From positions 310,001 to 374,000 of the forward strand of contig NZ_CANLMP010000005.1 in the NCBI RefSeq assembly GCF_947492405.1: 64,000 bases of DNA, written 5' to 3'. Below the pieces are notes generated by a model. The model saw only the letters and a list, made by a program, of their open reading frames with translations, did no database searches and was not told the origin of the DNA. How positions within the stretch are numbered: position 1 is the stretch's first letter; the number at the start of each line of letters is the position of its first letter. The translations under genes were made by a program, and so were the position numbers. The DNA is from an uncultured Aquimarina sp. Its GTDB lineage: Bacteria > Bacteroidota > Bacteroidia > Flavobacteriales > Flavobacteriaceae. Of this stretch, positions 1-9,281 are shown piece after piece.

Positions 1-26
1 AATAGTTTTATTAATTAATAGATTAA

Positions 27-45
27 GACGAGGGATTTTCTCGTC
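27..45 (+). terminator. hairpin, possible terminator of an upstream gene
   Basis: A 6-bp perfect stem (GACGAG / CTCGTC) with a 7-nt loop sits 38 bases before the first gene and is followed by CTTATTT, a weak T-rich tail. It probably ends a transcript entering from outside the window. The gene it would serve is not visible, so the assignment is tentative. Confidence 0.4.
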
Positions 46-82
46 CTTATTTGCTATAAATTGTCTGTAAACATTAACACAT

Positions 83-1774
83 ATGGAACAAGAACCTCAA
101 TATGACGCAATTGTTGTAGGAACGGGAATCAGTGGTGGCTGGGCTGCTAAAGAGCTTTGTGAAAAAGGGCTCAAAACATTAGTATTAGAACGTGGAAGAA
201 TGGTTACTCATATTGATGACTATACCACAGCTAATGATGACCCGTGGGATTATGATTTGAAAGGTGAACCTTCTCGAAAAGAGATTGCCGAGCAACCTAA
301 ACAACATCGTACCGGTTATGTGACCGATAAAGCACATCGCCATTTCTTTGTTAATGACTTAAAACATCCTTATAATGAGACGAAACGGTTTGATTGGATC
401 AGAGGATATCACGTAGGTGGGCGATCTTTGATGTGGGGTAGACAAAGTTATAGATTATGTGATTTTGATTTTGAAGCCAATAAAAAAGAAGGAATTGCCG
501 TGGATTGGCCTGTACGATACAAAGATATTGCTCCATGGTATGATAAAGTAGAAGAATTTATCGGTGTTAGTGGAGAAAAGCTAGGTTTAGATCAGTTACC
601 TGATGGGCAATTTCTACCGCCAATGGAATTAAACTGTGTAGAAGATCATTTAAAAAAGAATATAGCTAGGAATTATAAAGATCGTCTTCTCACAATAGGA
701 AGAACGGCACATATCACTGGAACTAAAACCTTCGAGGGGAGAATGAATTGTCAATATCGTAATCGTTGTATGCGAGGTTGTCCTTTTGGAGCCTATTTTA
801 GTAGTAATTCCTCTACGCTTCCGGCTGCAGAAAGAACAGGTAATATGACACTTAGACCTAATTCTATTGTTCATCGGGTATTATATAATGACAAAACAGG
901 AAAAGCTACTGGAGTAGAAGTAATTGATACCTTAACTAAAGAAAGAACACAATTCACTGCTAAAGTGATATTCTTATGTGCTTCCGCAATCGCTTCTACA
1001 AGTATATTAATGCAGTCTAAATCAGAACGTTTTCCTAATGGAATGGGAAATGATTCTGGCGAGCTAGGTCATAACATTATGGACCATCATTTTAAAGCAG
1101 GAGCAACGGGAAAATATGGAGGATTTAAGGATAAGTTTTATAAAGGCCGCAGACCCAATGGAATTTACATTCCCCGTTTTAGAAATATAGGAGGTGAAAC
1201 AGATCAGAAGAACTTCAAACGTGGATATGGATATCAAGGTGGTGCTAGTCGCTCTAACTGGGAAGAAACTATTGCAGAACTAGGATATGGAGCAGAATTA
1301 AAAGAAAAGATTCTAGAACCGGGAGGATGGAGAATGGGTCTTTTGGGATTTGGAGAATGTTTACCTTATCATGAAAACAAAATGACACTGGATTATGATC
1401 AACTGGATGAATGGGGTCTACCGACTGTAACTTTTGACGCTGAATTTAAAGAAAATGAATTAGAAATGCGTAAAGATATGATCCAGGAAGCTATGAACAT
1501 GTTAACAGAAGCCGGTTTTACCGATGTTCAGCCTTGGGATGATATTGGAGCACCTGGTTTAGGAATTCACGAAATGGGTACTGCCAGAATGGGTAAGGAT
1601 CCTAACACTTCTGTACTTAATGGTAATAATCAAATTCATGCAGTACCTAATGTATATGTTACTGATGGATCTTTTATGACTTCGGCGAGTTGTGTTAACC
1701 CATCTCTCACTTATATGGCTTTTACAGCCAGAGCCGCAGATCATGCCGCAAAACAACTACAAAAAAACGCTTAA
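83..1774 (+). CDS. GMC-family FAD-dependent sugar dehydrogenase, catalytic subunit
   Basis: A flavin oxidoreductase that probably oxidises a hydroxyl of a sugar or glycoside, passing electrons to a respiratory acceptor. The FAD Rossmann motif GTGISG lies at residues 13-18. The C-terminal GMC domain carries HEMGTARMG (His496) and NPSLT (Asn539), the expected His/Asn catalytic pair. Cys223, Cys229 and Cys233 form a CX5CX3C pattern; from memory this matches the 3Fe-4S ligands of bacterial FAD-glucose dehydrogenase catalytic subunits. It has 563 residues, usual for the family, and no own signal peptide, so export would rely on the Tat-type partner encoded 10 bases downstream. No multihaem cytochrome subunit is visible. 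The substrate is unknown. Confidence 0.9.
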   Translation: MEQEPQYDAIVVGTGISGGWAAKELCEKGLKTLVLERGRMVTHIDDYTTANDDPWDYDLKGEPSRKEIAEQPKQHRTGYVTDKAHRHFFVNDLKHPYNETKRFDWIRGYHVGGRSLMWGRQSYRLCDFDFEANKKEGIAVDWPVRYKDIAPWYDKVEEFIGVSGEKLGLDQLPDGQFLPPMELNCVEDHLKKNIARNYKDRLLTIGRTAHITGTKTFEGRMNCQYRNRCMRGCPFGAYFSSNSSTLPAAERTGNMTLRPNSIVHRVLYNDKTGKATGVEVIDTLTKERTQFTAKVIFLCASAIASTSILMQSKSERFPNGMGNDSGELGHNIMDHHFKAGATGKYGGFKDKFYKGRRPNGIYIPRFRNIGGETDQKNFKRGYGYQGGASRSNWEETIAELGYGAELKEKILEPGGWRMGLLGFGECLPYHENKMTLDYDQLDEWGLPTVTFDAEFKENELEMRKDMIQEAMNMLTEAGFTDVQPWDDIGAPGLGIHEMGTARMGKDPNTSVLNGNNQIHAVPNVYVTDGSFMTSASCVNPSLTYMAFTARAADHAAKQLQKNA

Positions 1775-1784
1775 TCTTAGTACT

Positions 1785-2423
1785 ATGAACAGAAGAGAAG
1801 CATTAAAAAACATAGGATTATCAGCAGGATACATTGCAGCTACTCCCGCAATACTTAGTCTATTACAAAGCTGTCAAAAAGAATATATACTGGACTGGAC
1901 ACCAGAACTTTTATCAATAGATGAAGGGAAAGCTTTAGAACAAATTGTTGATCTTATTATTCCAGAAACTGATATTCCAGGCGCAAAATCGTTGCATGTA
2001 CCTATGTTTATAGATAAATTTGTTAATAACGGTATTGATGATATTGAAGAAATACAAATGTTCAAACACGGAGCAGGAATTATTTTAAAGGAACTGGGGG
2101 TCAATGAAGAAAAAAGTGTTGATGATATTACTGTAGAAGAATATGATGCATTGCTATCTAGATATCTAAAGCTTCCTAAAGAAACACAAAAAACATATTG
2201 GGAAGAAATGTCTGAAGTAAAAACTCCAGAAGATTTAGAAAAAGTTTCTCAGGAAGTAAAATCTTTTGTATTTCTTTCTTCTGTAAGAGACATAGCTATT
2301 TATGGTTTTAAAACATCAAAAGAAATTGCCGAAAATGTGCTTAACTATTTACCAGTTCCTGGAGAATATATTGGTTGTGATTCTGTTCAAAACCTAACCG
2401 GAGGAAAAGACTGGGCTTTATAA
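1785..2423 (+). CDS. gluconate 2-dehydrogenase subunit 3 family protein (small subunit)
   Basis: Small (gamma) partner of the preceding GMC dehydrogenase, 212 residues. I chose the ATG at 1785 because it gives a canonical N-terminus: an RR pair at residues 3-4 (Tat-like, MNRREALKNIG), a hydrophobic stretch, and a possible lipobox LLQSC with Cys30. The longer reading frame from 1692 overlaps the upstream gene and adds a sequence without a signal. In the characterised FAD-glucose and gluconate dehydrogenases the small subunit carries the Tat signal and takes the large subunit across the inner membrane. The start is 10 bases after the upstream stop, so the two are co-transcribed. Confidence 0.85.
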   Translation: MNRREALKNIGLSAGYIAATPAILSLLQSCQKEYILDWTPELLSIDEGKALEQIVDLIIPETDIPGAKSLHVPMFIDKFVNNGIDDIEEIQMFKHGAGIILKELGVNEEKSVDDITVEEYDALLSRYLKLPKETQKTYWEEMSEVKTPEDLEKVSQEVKSFVFLSSVRDIAIYGFKTSKEIAENVLNYLPVPGEYIGCDSVQNLTGGKDWAL

Positions 2424-2448
2424 AAACCACTTAACTAAACTTAAAATT

Positions 2449-3438
2449 ATGTACAAAACCATCTTTAAAGGGCTTATCTGTTTATCAATTATTAGTTCCT
2501 GTAAGAATAACACAAAGGAAAATACTACAACAATTGAACAGAAAGAAGAAAAGATAATTGAACAACCTGTAGCATCAGAACCTTATTTCGAATTATCATT
2601 GGCGCAATGGTCACTACATAAAGAAATACAATCTGGTAAATTAGATCCTATAGATTTTGCTAAAAAAGCAAAAGAGCTAGGGTTCACTGGAGTTGAATAT
2701 GTAAGTCAACTATATACCTATAAAGACACAAAAGATCCCAGTAAAGCATTACAACAACTTTTAGATACATTAAAAATAGAAAGCCAAAAACACAATGTAC
2801 AGAACCTATTAATCATGGTAGATGGTGAAGGTGACTTAGCAGTTATCGACGAAAAAGAAAGAAATCAAACCGTAGAAAATCATAAAAAATGGGTAGATGC
2901 AGCACAATTTTTAGGATGCCACTCTATACGAGTAAATCTATTCGGAACAAATGATCCCGAAAAATGGGTAGAAGTTGCCACTGATGGGTTGACTAAACTA
3001 TCCGAATATGCCGCTACTAAAAGTATTAATGTAATTGTAGAAAATCACGGATACTTATCTTCTGATGCGGCTTTACTTGCAAAAGTGATGAAAAATGTTA
3101 ATAAACCAAATTGCGGTACGTTACCTGATTTTGGTAATTTCTGTTTAGAACGTGAAGGCGGTGAACGATGGGGTGCTAAATGTATCAAAGAATACCCGAA
3201 ATATCAAGGGATAGAAGAACTGATGCCATTTGCTAAAGGGGTGAGCGCTAAATCCTATGATTTTGATACAGAAGGAAATGAAACAACTATTGATTATAAA
3301 AAGATGTTAGATATCGTAAAAAAATCCGGATATCAAGGATATATAGGAGTAGAATATGAAGGAGAACGATTAGGTGAAATTGAAGGAATTATTGCAACAA
3401 GAGATTTATTGACCAACCTTTCCAAACAACTAAACTAA
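2449..3438 (+). CDS. sugar phosphate isomerase/epimerase-type TIM-barrel lipoprotein
   Basis: Xylose-isomerase-like TIM barrel (AP_endonuc_2 family), 329 residues, with a lipoprotein signal ending at Cys18 (SIISSC), so it works outside the cytoplasm. Barrel hallmarks are ELSLAQWSLH at the start, VIVENHGY in the middle (metal-ligand Glu and His region) and YIGVEYEGE near the end. Such exported barrels accompany GMC or Gfo/Idh oxidoreductases in 3-keto-glycoside pathways, where they act as epimerases or as beta-eliminating lyases on oxidised sugars. The exact reaction cannot be read from sequence. It lies in the same operon, 25 bases after the small subunit. Confidence 0.8.
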   Translation: MYKTIFKGLICLSIISSCKNNTKENTTTIEQKEEKIIEQPVASEPYFELSLAQWSLHKEIQSGKLDPIDFAKKAKELGFTGVEYVSQLYTYKDTKDPSKALQQLLDTLKIESQKHNVQNLLIMVDGEGDLAVIDEKERNQTVENHKKWVDAAQFLGCHSIRVNLFGTNDPEKWVEVATDGLTKLSEYAATKSINVIVENHGYLSSDAALLAKVMKNVNKPNCGTLPDFGNFCLEREGGERWGAKCIKEYPKYQGIEELMPFAKGVSAKSYDFDTEGNETTIDYKKMLDIVKKSGYQGYIGVEYEGERLGEIEGIIATRDLLTNLSKQLN

Positions 3439-3451
3439 CCAATTATCTATT

Positions 3452-4684
3452 ATGAAGAAATTCATTCAGTTTCAGTTATCCTTAATGATGTTCTTAGAAT
3501 TTTTCATTTGGGGTGGCTGGTTTGTAACCATGGGTATCTATTTACCAAATTCATTAAAAACTAGCGGAGGAGAAATTGCCATGGCATATTCTACCCAATC
3601 CTGGGGAGCAATCATAGCTCCTTTTATTATTGGATTGATTGCCGATAGATTTTTTAATGCAGAACGTATCCTAGGGATACTACATCTTATTGGAGCTTTA
3701 TTGATGTATCAAATGGCAAATGCTACTGATTTTTCAGTCTTCTATCCTTATGTATTAGGATATATGATTGCGTATATGCCTACATTAGCACTGGTAAACT
3801 CTGTATCTTTTAATCAGATGAATGATCCAGCAAAACAGTTTTCTTTTGTACGAGTTTTTGGAACCATTGGATGGATTGTTGCAGGATTAGTTATTAGTTA
3901 TGCTTTTCATTGGGATTCTGCTGAGGGAGTAGCATCTGGAATGTTAAAAAACACTTTCTTAATGACTGCTATAGCTTCCGCAGTATTAGGAATATTTAGT
4001 TTTACTTTGCCCAAGACACCTCCTAAAGTTAGTAAAGATCAAAAAGTAACCATATCAGATATTTTGGGATTGGATGCGATAAAACTTCTAAAAGATAAAA
4101 ATTTTCTAATGTTTTTTATTGCTTCAATTCTAATTTGTATTCCGCTTGCTTTTTATTATCAACACGCCGGACAGTTTTTAGGGGAAATAGGTGTTGCTAA
4201 CCCTGCAGCAAAAATGACCATTGGCCAAATATCGGAAGTTGTCTTTATGCTACTCCTACCTTTTTTCTTTAAGAGATTTGGGTTTAAAAAAACTATATTA
4301 GTAGGAATGCTAGCTTGGGCAATTAGATACTTATTATTTGCCTACGGAAATTCAGGAGAGTTAGCTTTCATGCTGATCACAGGTATCGCATTACATGGCA
4401 TTTGTTATGATTTCTTTTTCGTATCCGGACAGATTTATACCGATTCTAAAGCAGGAGAAAAATTCAAAAGTGCTGCTCAGGGACTCATTACTTTGGCCAC
4501 CTATGGTTTAGGAATGTTAGTTGGATTTTATGTTGCCGGAAAAATTACAGATGCAAACGTATTAGGAGAAGGACAACATAACTGGAATAGCATATGGATA
4601 TTTCCTGCAATTTTTGCAGCGGCAGTTATGATTTTATTTGCGATCTTCTTTAAAAATGAAAAAATAGAATATAAAGACAGTTAA
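3452..4684 (+). CDS. MFS transporter, nucleoside:H+ symporter (Nuc_H_symport) type
   Basis: A 410-residue inner-membrane carrier with about 12 hydrophobic segments and an N-terminus typical of the NupG/XapB-like group (LEFFIWGGWFVTMGIYLP). In Bacteroidota this subgroup often sits beside Gfo/Idh oxidoreductases and TIM-barrel isomerases, where a sugar or sugar-acid is a more likely substrate than a nucleoside. It starts 13 bases after the previous gene and its stop is 1 base before the next ATG, so it is translated in a tight operon. Substrate assignment is inference from context. Confidence 0.8.
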   Translation: MKKFIQFQLSLMMFLEFFIWGGWFVTMGIYLPNSLKTSGGEIAMAYSTQSWGAIIAPFIIGLIADRFFNAERILGILHLIGALLMYQMANATDFSVFYPYVLGYMIAYMPTLALVNSVSFNQMNDPAKQFSFVRVFGTIGWIVAGLVISYAFHWDSAEGVASGMLKNTFLMTAIASAVLGIFSFTLPKTPPKVSKDQKVTISDILGLDAIKLLKDKNFLMFFIASILICIPLAFYYQHAGQFLGEIGVANPAAKMTIGQISEVVFMLLLPFFFKRFGFKKTILVGMLAWAIRYLLFAYGNSGELAFMLITGIALHGICYDFFFVSGQIYTDSKAGEKFKSAAQGLITLATYGLGMLVGFYVAGKITDANVLGEGQHNWNSIWIFPAIFAAAVMILFAIFFKNEKIEYKDS

Positions 4685-4685
4685 T

Positions 4686-5831
4686 ATGACCCGACTTAAA
4701 ATGGGAATGGTTGGTGGCGGTACCGGATCTTTTATTGGTGATGTGCATCGCAAGGCTGCCAGCATTGATGGAATGATAGCGCTCGTTTGTGGAGCATTTT
4801 CATCCAGTAAAGAAAAAAGTAGTGCTTCGGCAAAGGAGCTAGGTATACCAGACAATAGAGCATATGGTAGTTTTGAGGAAATGATTACTGAAGAATCCAA
4901 ACTTCCTGAAGAAGAACGTATGGATTTTGTGGCTATCGTTACTCCCAATCACATGCATTTTCCTCCAGCCAAAATGGCGCTAGAACACGGGTTTCATGTG
5001 ATTTGTGATAAACCACTTTCTCTTACATTAGATGAAGCTATCGAACTAGAGAAAATCGTGCAATCCTCTGGAAAAGTATTTGCCTTAACCCATAACTATA
5101 CAGGATATCCTATGGTAAAACAGGCAAAAGCTATGATTGCCAAGGGAGATCTGGGAGCGATCAGAAAAATCAATGCACACTATCTTCAAGGATGGCTCTC
5201 TACTTCGGTAGAAAAAACAGGTCAAAAACAAGCAGCTTGGAGAGTAGATCCGAAACGCTCTGGAATTGGTGGTGCACTAGGTGATATCGGTACACACGCA
5301 GAAAATTTAATAGAATACATTACCGGAATCCAAATTGAAACAATAGCTGCAGATCTTACGGCTTTTGGAGATGGACGCAGCCTGGATGATGATGGAAATA
5401 TTTTGTTACGTTTTGAAAACGGAGCCAAAGGGATCATGTCATTTTCGCAAATTGCCACAGGAGAAGAAAACAACTTAGGAGTTAAAATCTATGGTACCAA
5501 AGGCAGTCTTACATGGAATCAGGAAAATCCAAACCAACTTATTGTAAAATGGCTGGATCAACCTAAACAAATATATACACCTGGAGGAAATGGAACCTAT
5601 TCTGAATCTTCAGAATACGTCAGAATCCCTGCAGGACATCCTGAAGGGTACCTGGAAGGTTTTGCAACTATTTATAGAAGCTTTGCAAAGGAACTATTAA
5701 CTGTAAAAAGTGGGAAATCATTTTCAAACAATCCAGATTTTCCAACGGTAACAGATGGTGTGAGAGGAATGAAATTTATATATGCAGCTGTAGAAAGCAG
5801 TAAAAATAACGCAAGTTGGACTAGAGTGTAA
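4686..5831 (+). CDS. Gfo/Idh/MocA family oxidoreductase
   Basis: NAD(P)-dependent sugar oxidoreductase, 381 residues. The N-terminal Rossmann fold shows GMVGGGTGSFIG (about residues 7-18). The family's EKP motif appears as CDKPLS (about residue 110), supplying the conserved Lys. The C-terminal half has DIGTHAENL (about residue 200), which carries the catalytic Asp/His region. No signal peptide, so cytoplasmic. It would reduce or oxidise the ketosugar delivered by the carrier just upstream. It is probably the last gene of the first operon segment, because an inverted repeat separates it from the next gene. Confidence 0.88.
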   Translation: MTRLKMGMVGGGTGSFIGDVHRKAASIDGMIALVCGAFSSSKEKSSASAKELGIPDNRAYGSFEEMITEESKLPEEERMDFVAIVTPNHMHFPPAKMALEHGFHVICDKPLSLTLDEAIELEKIVQSSGKVFALTHNYTGYPMVKQAKAMIAKGDLGAIRKINAHYLQGWLSTSVEKTGQKQAAWRVDPKRSGIGGALGDIGTHAENLIEYITGIQIETIAADLTAFGDGRSLDDDGNILLRFENGAKGIMSFSQIATGEENNLGVKIYGTKGSLTWNQENPNQLIVKWLDQPKQIYTPGGNGTYSESSEYVRIPAGHPEGYLEGFATIYRSFAKELLTVKSGKSFSNNPDFPTVTDGVRGMKFIYAAVESSKNNASWTRV

Positions 5832-5856
5832 ATTAAAATTTAGTTTCTGTCTTCTC

Positions 5857-5903
5857 GAGCGGAGTCGAGAGATTAGAAATCATATCACATTTCGACTCCG
5901 CTC
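5857..5903. repeat. intergenic inverted repeat (12-bp arms)
   Basis: Arms GAGCGGAGTCGA (5857-5868) and TCGACTCCGCTC (5892-5903) match perfectly across a 23-nt loop. It occupies the 97-base gap between the Gfo/Idh gene and the next TIM-barrel gene. It resembles in layout the other GC-richer intergenic palindromes in this window (22664-22723, 29525-29595), whose core contains GTCGA next to a GAGC block. It may stabilise or terminate the upstream mRNA. There is no U-tract, so it is not a canonical terminator. Confidence 0.7.
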
Positions 5904-5928
5904 AATGTGACCGATAAAAACTAACCAA

Positions 5929-6990
5929 ATGAAAACAATAAAAGGCCCTGCAGTATTTCTAGCCCAATTTATGGATGATAAAGAACCTTTTAATTCATTA
6001 GATGGATTATGCAAATGGGCTTCTGATTTGGGCTATAAAGGGATACAAATACCAACCTGGGAAACCCGATTGATCAATCTGGATAAAGCAGCAGAAAGTC
6101 AAACCTATTGTGATGAATTGAAAGGTAAAATCGCTGATTATGGATTAGAGATTACAGAACTTTCCTCTCATCTGCAAGGACAATTGGTAGCGGTTCATCC
6201 TGCATATGATTTGATGTTTGACAACTTTGCACCTGATGATTGTAAAAACAATCCTAAGAAAAGAACAGCATGGGCAGTAAATCAGGTTAAAAATGCAGCA
6301 ACTGCAAGTAATCGACTAGGGATCAAAGCACATGGTACATTTTCAGGAGCGTTGTTGTGGCATACCATGCATCCATGGCCACAACGCCCTGCGGGATTAG
6401 TAGAAATGGGGTTTGAAGAATTGGCTAAACGCTGGTTACCCATTCTTAATCATTTTGATGAACAAGGTGTAGATGTATGTTATGAAATCCACCCTGGTGA
6501 AGATCTACATGATGGAGTCACATTTGAACGCTTTCTGGAAGCCACTGGAAATCATAAAAGAGTCAATATCTTATATGACCCTAGTCATTTTGTATTACAA
6601 CAACTGGATTACCTGGAGTATATAGATCATTATCACGAATTTATAAAAGCATTTCATGTAAAAGACTCAGAGTTTAACCCTACCGGAAAAAAAGGAGTTT
6701 TTGGCGGATATAGTGATTGGATAGATCGAGCTGGACGTTATCGTTCTCCTGGAGATGGACAAATTGATTTTAAAACAATTTTCTCTAAACTTACTCAGTA
6801 TGGATGTGATGTTTGGGCAGTTATGGAATGGGAATGCTGTATCAAATCCCCAGAGCAAGGTGCACGAGAAGGTGCTTCTTTTATCCGTAATCATATCATT
6901 GAAGCCACCGAAAAAGCCTTTGATGATTTTGCAGGAGCTGACATTGATAAAGAAAAGCTTCGGAAAATTTTGGGTTTTGACAACTCTTAG
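5929..6990 (+). CDS. sugar phosphate isomerase/epimerase-type TIM-barrel protein (cytoplasmic)
   Basis: A 353-residue AP_endonuc_2/xylose-isomerase-like barrel without a signal peptide. Metal-site signatures are visible in order: YEIHPGEDLHDG (about residues 184-195), LYDPSHF (about 215-221), AFHVKDSEF (about 243-251) and VMEWEC near residue 302. This full-length form with HPGEDLHDG is typically found next to Gfo/Idh/MocA oxidoreductases in Bacteroidota sugar clusters and probably acts on the same ketosugar or inositol-like intermediate. It is the second barrel of the cluster and differs from the exported lipoprotein one at 2449. Confidence 0.85.
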   Translation: MKTIKGPAVFLAQFMDDKEPFNSLDGLCKWASDLGYKGIQIPTWETRLINLDKAAESQTYCDELKGKIADYGLEITELSSHLQGQLVAVHPAYDLMFDNFAPDDCKNNPKKRTAWAVNQVKNAATASNRLGIKAHGTFSGALLWHTMHPWPQRPAGLVEMGFEELAKRWLPILNHFDEQGVDVCYEIHPGEDLHDGVTFERFLEATGNHKRVNILYDPSHFVLQQLDYLEYIDHYHEFIKAFHVKDSEFNPTGKKGVFGGYSDWIDRAGRYRSPGDGQIDFKTIFSKLTQYGCDVWAVMEWECCIKSPEQGAREGASFIRNHIIEATEKAFDDFAGADIDKEKLRKILGFDNS

Positions 6991-7075
6991 TCTTGTCTGA
7001 ATTTTATATCTTTAATCCAGCTACTACCTAAATTTTCAGGTACAAAGTATATGATTTTAAAAATTAAAACTTAGT

Positions 7076-7777
7076 ATGAGTATTACAATTTCAGATTTTT
7101 CTAATGCTGAATTTACGCAGGTTAGAGAAGCACATCATGGAGCTATACGATTGATTAGGAGAGCCTATTATATGTTCCATGATTTTATAACTCCGGGTCG
7201 CATATTACCCGGTAATCAAAGACAGTTGGTGGAAAATGCCTTATTTGCATCTTTTCTTTCTAATTCCAGTCATACCAGAGCATATACTCATATATCTAAT
7301 TATGATCAACATTTTACATTGATTCATAGAAATCTACAACGATTAAATAGGCATGCCTCTCATTATGAAGTCCATAGATCTGCTAGCGCAATAGACGGAG
7401 ATGATTTTGTAAGAGCACCACTTTCTGGAAATGCATATGCTGAAAGCATAGGTACTCATAGTCATAGAAGGCAATCGGAAGATGAAAGGTCCTACGTGGT
7501 TTTGTATGATCCATTTTTCACTACTTCTTATAGTAATAGATTACGTATTGTAATCCATGAATTATGCCATGCCATACTTGGTTTCACTAACCCAAGATCT
7601 TTTCGGAACCCGAATGCTCCTGCCTACTCAAATGATATCTATATAACTAATTGGAATGTTTTTAATGCAATGTCATTTGCGCAAAGTATTCGGAATCCGG
7701 ATAAGCATGCATTATTTGTATTGTTTTTATCTGAAATAACTTTAGAATTTACGGAAACTCGTGTTACTCATAATTAA
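7076..7777 (+). CDS. HExxH zincin-like protein, possible metallopeptidase (orphan)
   Basis: I do not recognise a named family. The 233-residue protein has a clear zinc-peptidase-type motif VIHELCHAILG, with His161, Glu162 and His165. The N-terminal half (AHHGAIRLIRRAYYMF) and the later segment FNAMSFAQSIRNP loosely recall the lysyl-endopeptidase/M35-like fold, where an Asp is the third zinc ligand; Asp187 is a candidate but lies farther from HExxH than usual. There is no signal peptide or membrane segment, so it is cytoplasmic or released without a Sec signal. It is flanked by an 85-base gap upstream and convergent genes downstream, so probably monocistronic. Confidence 0.65.
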   Translation: MSITISDFSNAEFTQVREAHHGAIRLIRRAYYMFHDFITPGRILPGNQRQLVENALFASFLSNSSHTRAYTHISNYDQHFTLIHRNLQRLNRHASHYEVHRSASAIDGDDFVRAPLSGNAYAESIGTHSHRRQSEDERSYVVLYDPFFTTSYSNRLRIVIHELCHAILGFTNPRSFRNPNAPAYSNDIYITNWNVFNAMSFAQSIRNPDKHALFVLFLSEITLEFTETRVTHN

Positions 7778-7903
7778 ACACATTTTGAGATTGAAAAATA
7801 ATTATAAAACTATCTTATTTATTTTTCACCTTTTTTCTTTAATACAATATAAACCTGACAATAAAATTATCAGGTTTATACGTATCAGTTTGTAATTAGA
7901 ATC

Positions 7904-8296
7904 TTACTCTACCAATTCAAAATCATCTTGTGTTATCACAGAAACCTTACTGGTTATACCACTTTCTGCTAATTGAACAATGTTCTCACCTTCGACTAAA
8001 TCAATAGGGTTAATTTGATCATCTCCACTAATAAAGGTCATATTGTACAAAACTCCATTAATGGTATAAGGTACTTCGGTAGGAATAAAACTTCCACTAC
8101 CTAATGTATTTACTTTGATCATTACAGAATACTTTTCGTTTGGATTAACACAGTCGTTTTCTGAAATCAAATCACCATTCTCATGTATAAAACTTATTGC
8201 TAATGGCACTACGGTAGAGAAACTCGAATCATCATTAGAACAATTATAAAATAATATCATAATTGCTATAATGGTTATATATAATTTAGTATTCAT
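7904..8296 (-). CDS. small lipoprotein of unknown function
   Basis: A 130-residue protein with a lipoprotein signal (hydrophobic run, then FYNCSNDD with Cys19). The mature part has Ig-like or beta-sandwich character (SVMIKVNTLGSGSF, GVLYNMTFISGDDQ). I cannot name a family. It starts 2 bases after the stop of the upstream gene and is the last gene of the collar/giant-adhesin operon, so it may be an outer-membrane anchor or accessory of that surface system. Confidence 0.6.
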   Translation of the reverse strand: MNTKLYITIIAIMILFYNCSNDDSSFSTVVPLAISFIHENGDLISENDCVNPNEKYSVMIKVNTLGSGSFIPTEVPYTINGVLYNMTFISGDDQINPIDLVEGENIVQLAESGITSKVSVITQDDFELVE

Positions 8297-8298
8297 GA

Positions 8299-9213
8299 TT
8301 AGCTTTTTTGGTTTATTTCTATTTCTTTGATATTACCATCAACTTTTATGGTATATAATCCTATTTCCAGATTATCAAATATGGTTTCTCCTCCACTTAT
8401 TGCAGAAGCAGCCACAATAACACCCTCTTTCAATAAAACTACCTCTTTATTATTTATAGGAAATACAACTTTAATAGCACCTCCTGCATAACAAACGGCA
8501 TCTTTTTTATAGTAGATAACATTCCCTGAACCGGATTTAACATGAACTTTCCACGATTTTAAAACTGAACGATCCTCTGAACGTACTTCGAATTGTACTG
8601 GATTACTAAAATCCAGTGTATTCTCAACGGAAAGTTGTTGTGTCGTATTGATAAATAACTCCGCTCCTGCACTTAGGTCAAAAGTAGCATTCAGCGTTGT
8701 TCTGTCTATAGCACTATCAATGTAAATCGTAAGTTCACTTCCATCAAAAATTGTATCGATTACCTCAATATCTTTAAAACCAAAATCTACTATTTCGGCT
8801 TGATTATTAAGTTGTGGACTTGCTATACTAAATGTCTGAAACAAATCTCCATAGTGATTGTTAATTTCGAATTGCTGTGTTTCCGGTACTTCTACAATAG
8901 TATTGGTCACAGAATTATAAATCTTTAGGTTTATTGTTTCACTATTTTCATTAGAAAAAACTGTTAAAAACGCATAATAACCATCCTGACTATCAACATA
9001 AGTTAGGTTTGTCACTCCACGGCATTCACCATTTACAAATGCTGCTACCTTATCATTAGTGCTTTCCAGATTTTGTCCGTCTATGTTTAAAAAAGCAACA
9101 AATGACATGGTGTATTGAAAATCATTTTCATTGACCGTCCATGCAGGTGATTGACCAAACATATTAACTCCCAATAATCCCAGGATTATCGTATTAAAAA
9201 TTATTTTTTTCAT
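8299..9213 (-). CDS. secreted protein sharing an N-terminal domain with the giant upstream protein
   Basis: A 304-residue exported protein. I chose the ATG at 9213 because it begins a good Sec signal (MKKIIFNTIILGLLGVNMFG); the in-frame ATG 24 bases upstream lies inside a hairpin. Residues about 22-130 (SPAWTVNENDFQYTMSF, DKVAAFVNGECRGV, YAFLTVFSN) closely resemble a segment near residues 2350-2465 of the giant protein (DKIAAFSDGEVRGS, YFAYLSIYSN). The following segment (EIVDFGF, DFSNPVQFEVRSEDRSVLKSWKVHV) looks like a DUF5018-type Ig domain. It is co-directional with the giant gene, and a strong palindrome lies between them. Function unknown; probably cell-surface. Confidence 0.65.
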   Translation of the reverse strand: MKKIIFNTIILGLLGVNMFGQSPAWTVNENDFQYTMSFVAFLNIDGQNLESTNDKVAAFVNGECRGVTNLTYVDSQDGYYAFLTVFSNENSETINLKIYNSVTNTIVEVPETQQFEINNHYGDLFQTFSIASPQLNNQAEIVDFGFKDIEVIDTIFDGSELTIYIDSAIDRTTLNATFDLSAGAELFINTTQQLSVENTLDFSNPVQFEVRSEDRSVLKSWKVHVKSGSGNVIYYKKDAVCYAGGAIKVVFPINNKEVVLLKEGVIVAASAISGGETIFDNLEIGLYTIKVDGNIKEIEINQKS

Positions 9214-9233
9214 CTTGTCTATAATTTTATAGT

Positions 9234-9272
9234 ACATGTAGTGCTCTTAATTAACTTAAGAGCGCTACATGT
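9234..9272. terminator. strong intercistronic palindrome downstream of the giant gene
   Basis: Arms ACATGTAGTGCTCTTAA and TTAAGAGCGCTACATGT (17 positions, one T/G mismatch) around a 5-nt loop fill the short gap between the giant gene (stop at 9282) and the next gene. Neither side has a U-tract, so it may stop RNA 3'-end decay or cause partial termination, lowering expression of the two distal genes. Confidence 0.55.
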
Positions 9273-9281
9273 GGTTTTATG

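Noticed and set aside
1692..1784. Longer N-terminus for the small dehydrogenase subunit
   Set aside because: It overlaps the end of the GMC gene by 83 bases and lacks a signal; the RR-containing start at 1785 is far better.
9214..9237. Upstream ATG for the 304-residue secreted protein (start at 9237)
   Set aside because: That ATG lies inside the 9234-9272 palindrome and puts polar residues before the signal peptide; the ATG at 9213 gives a normal Sec signal.
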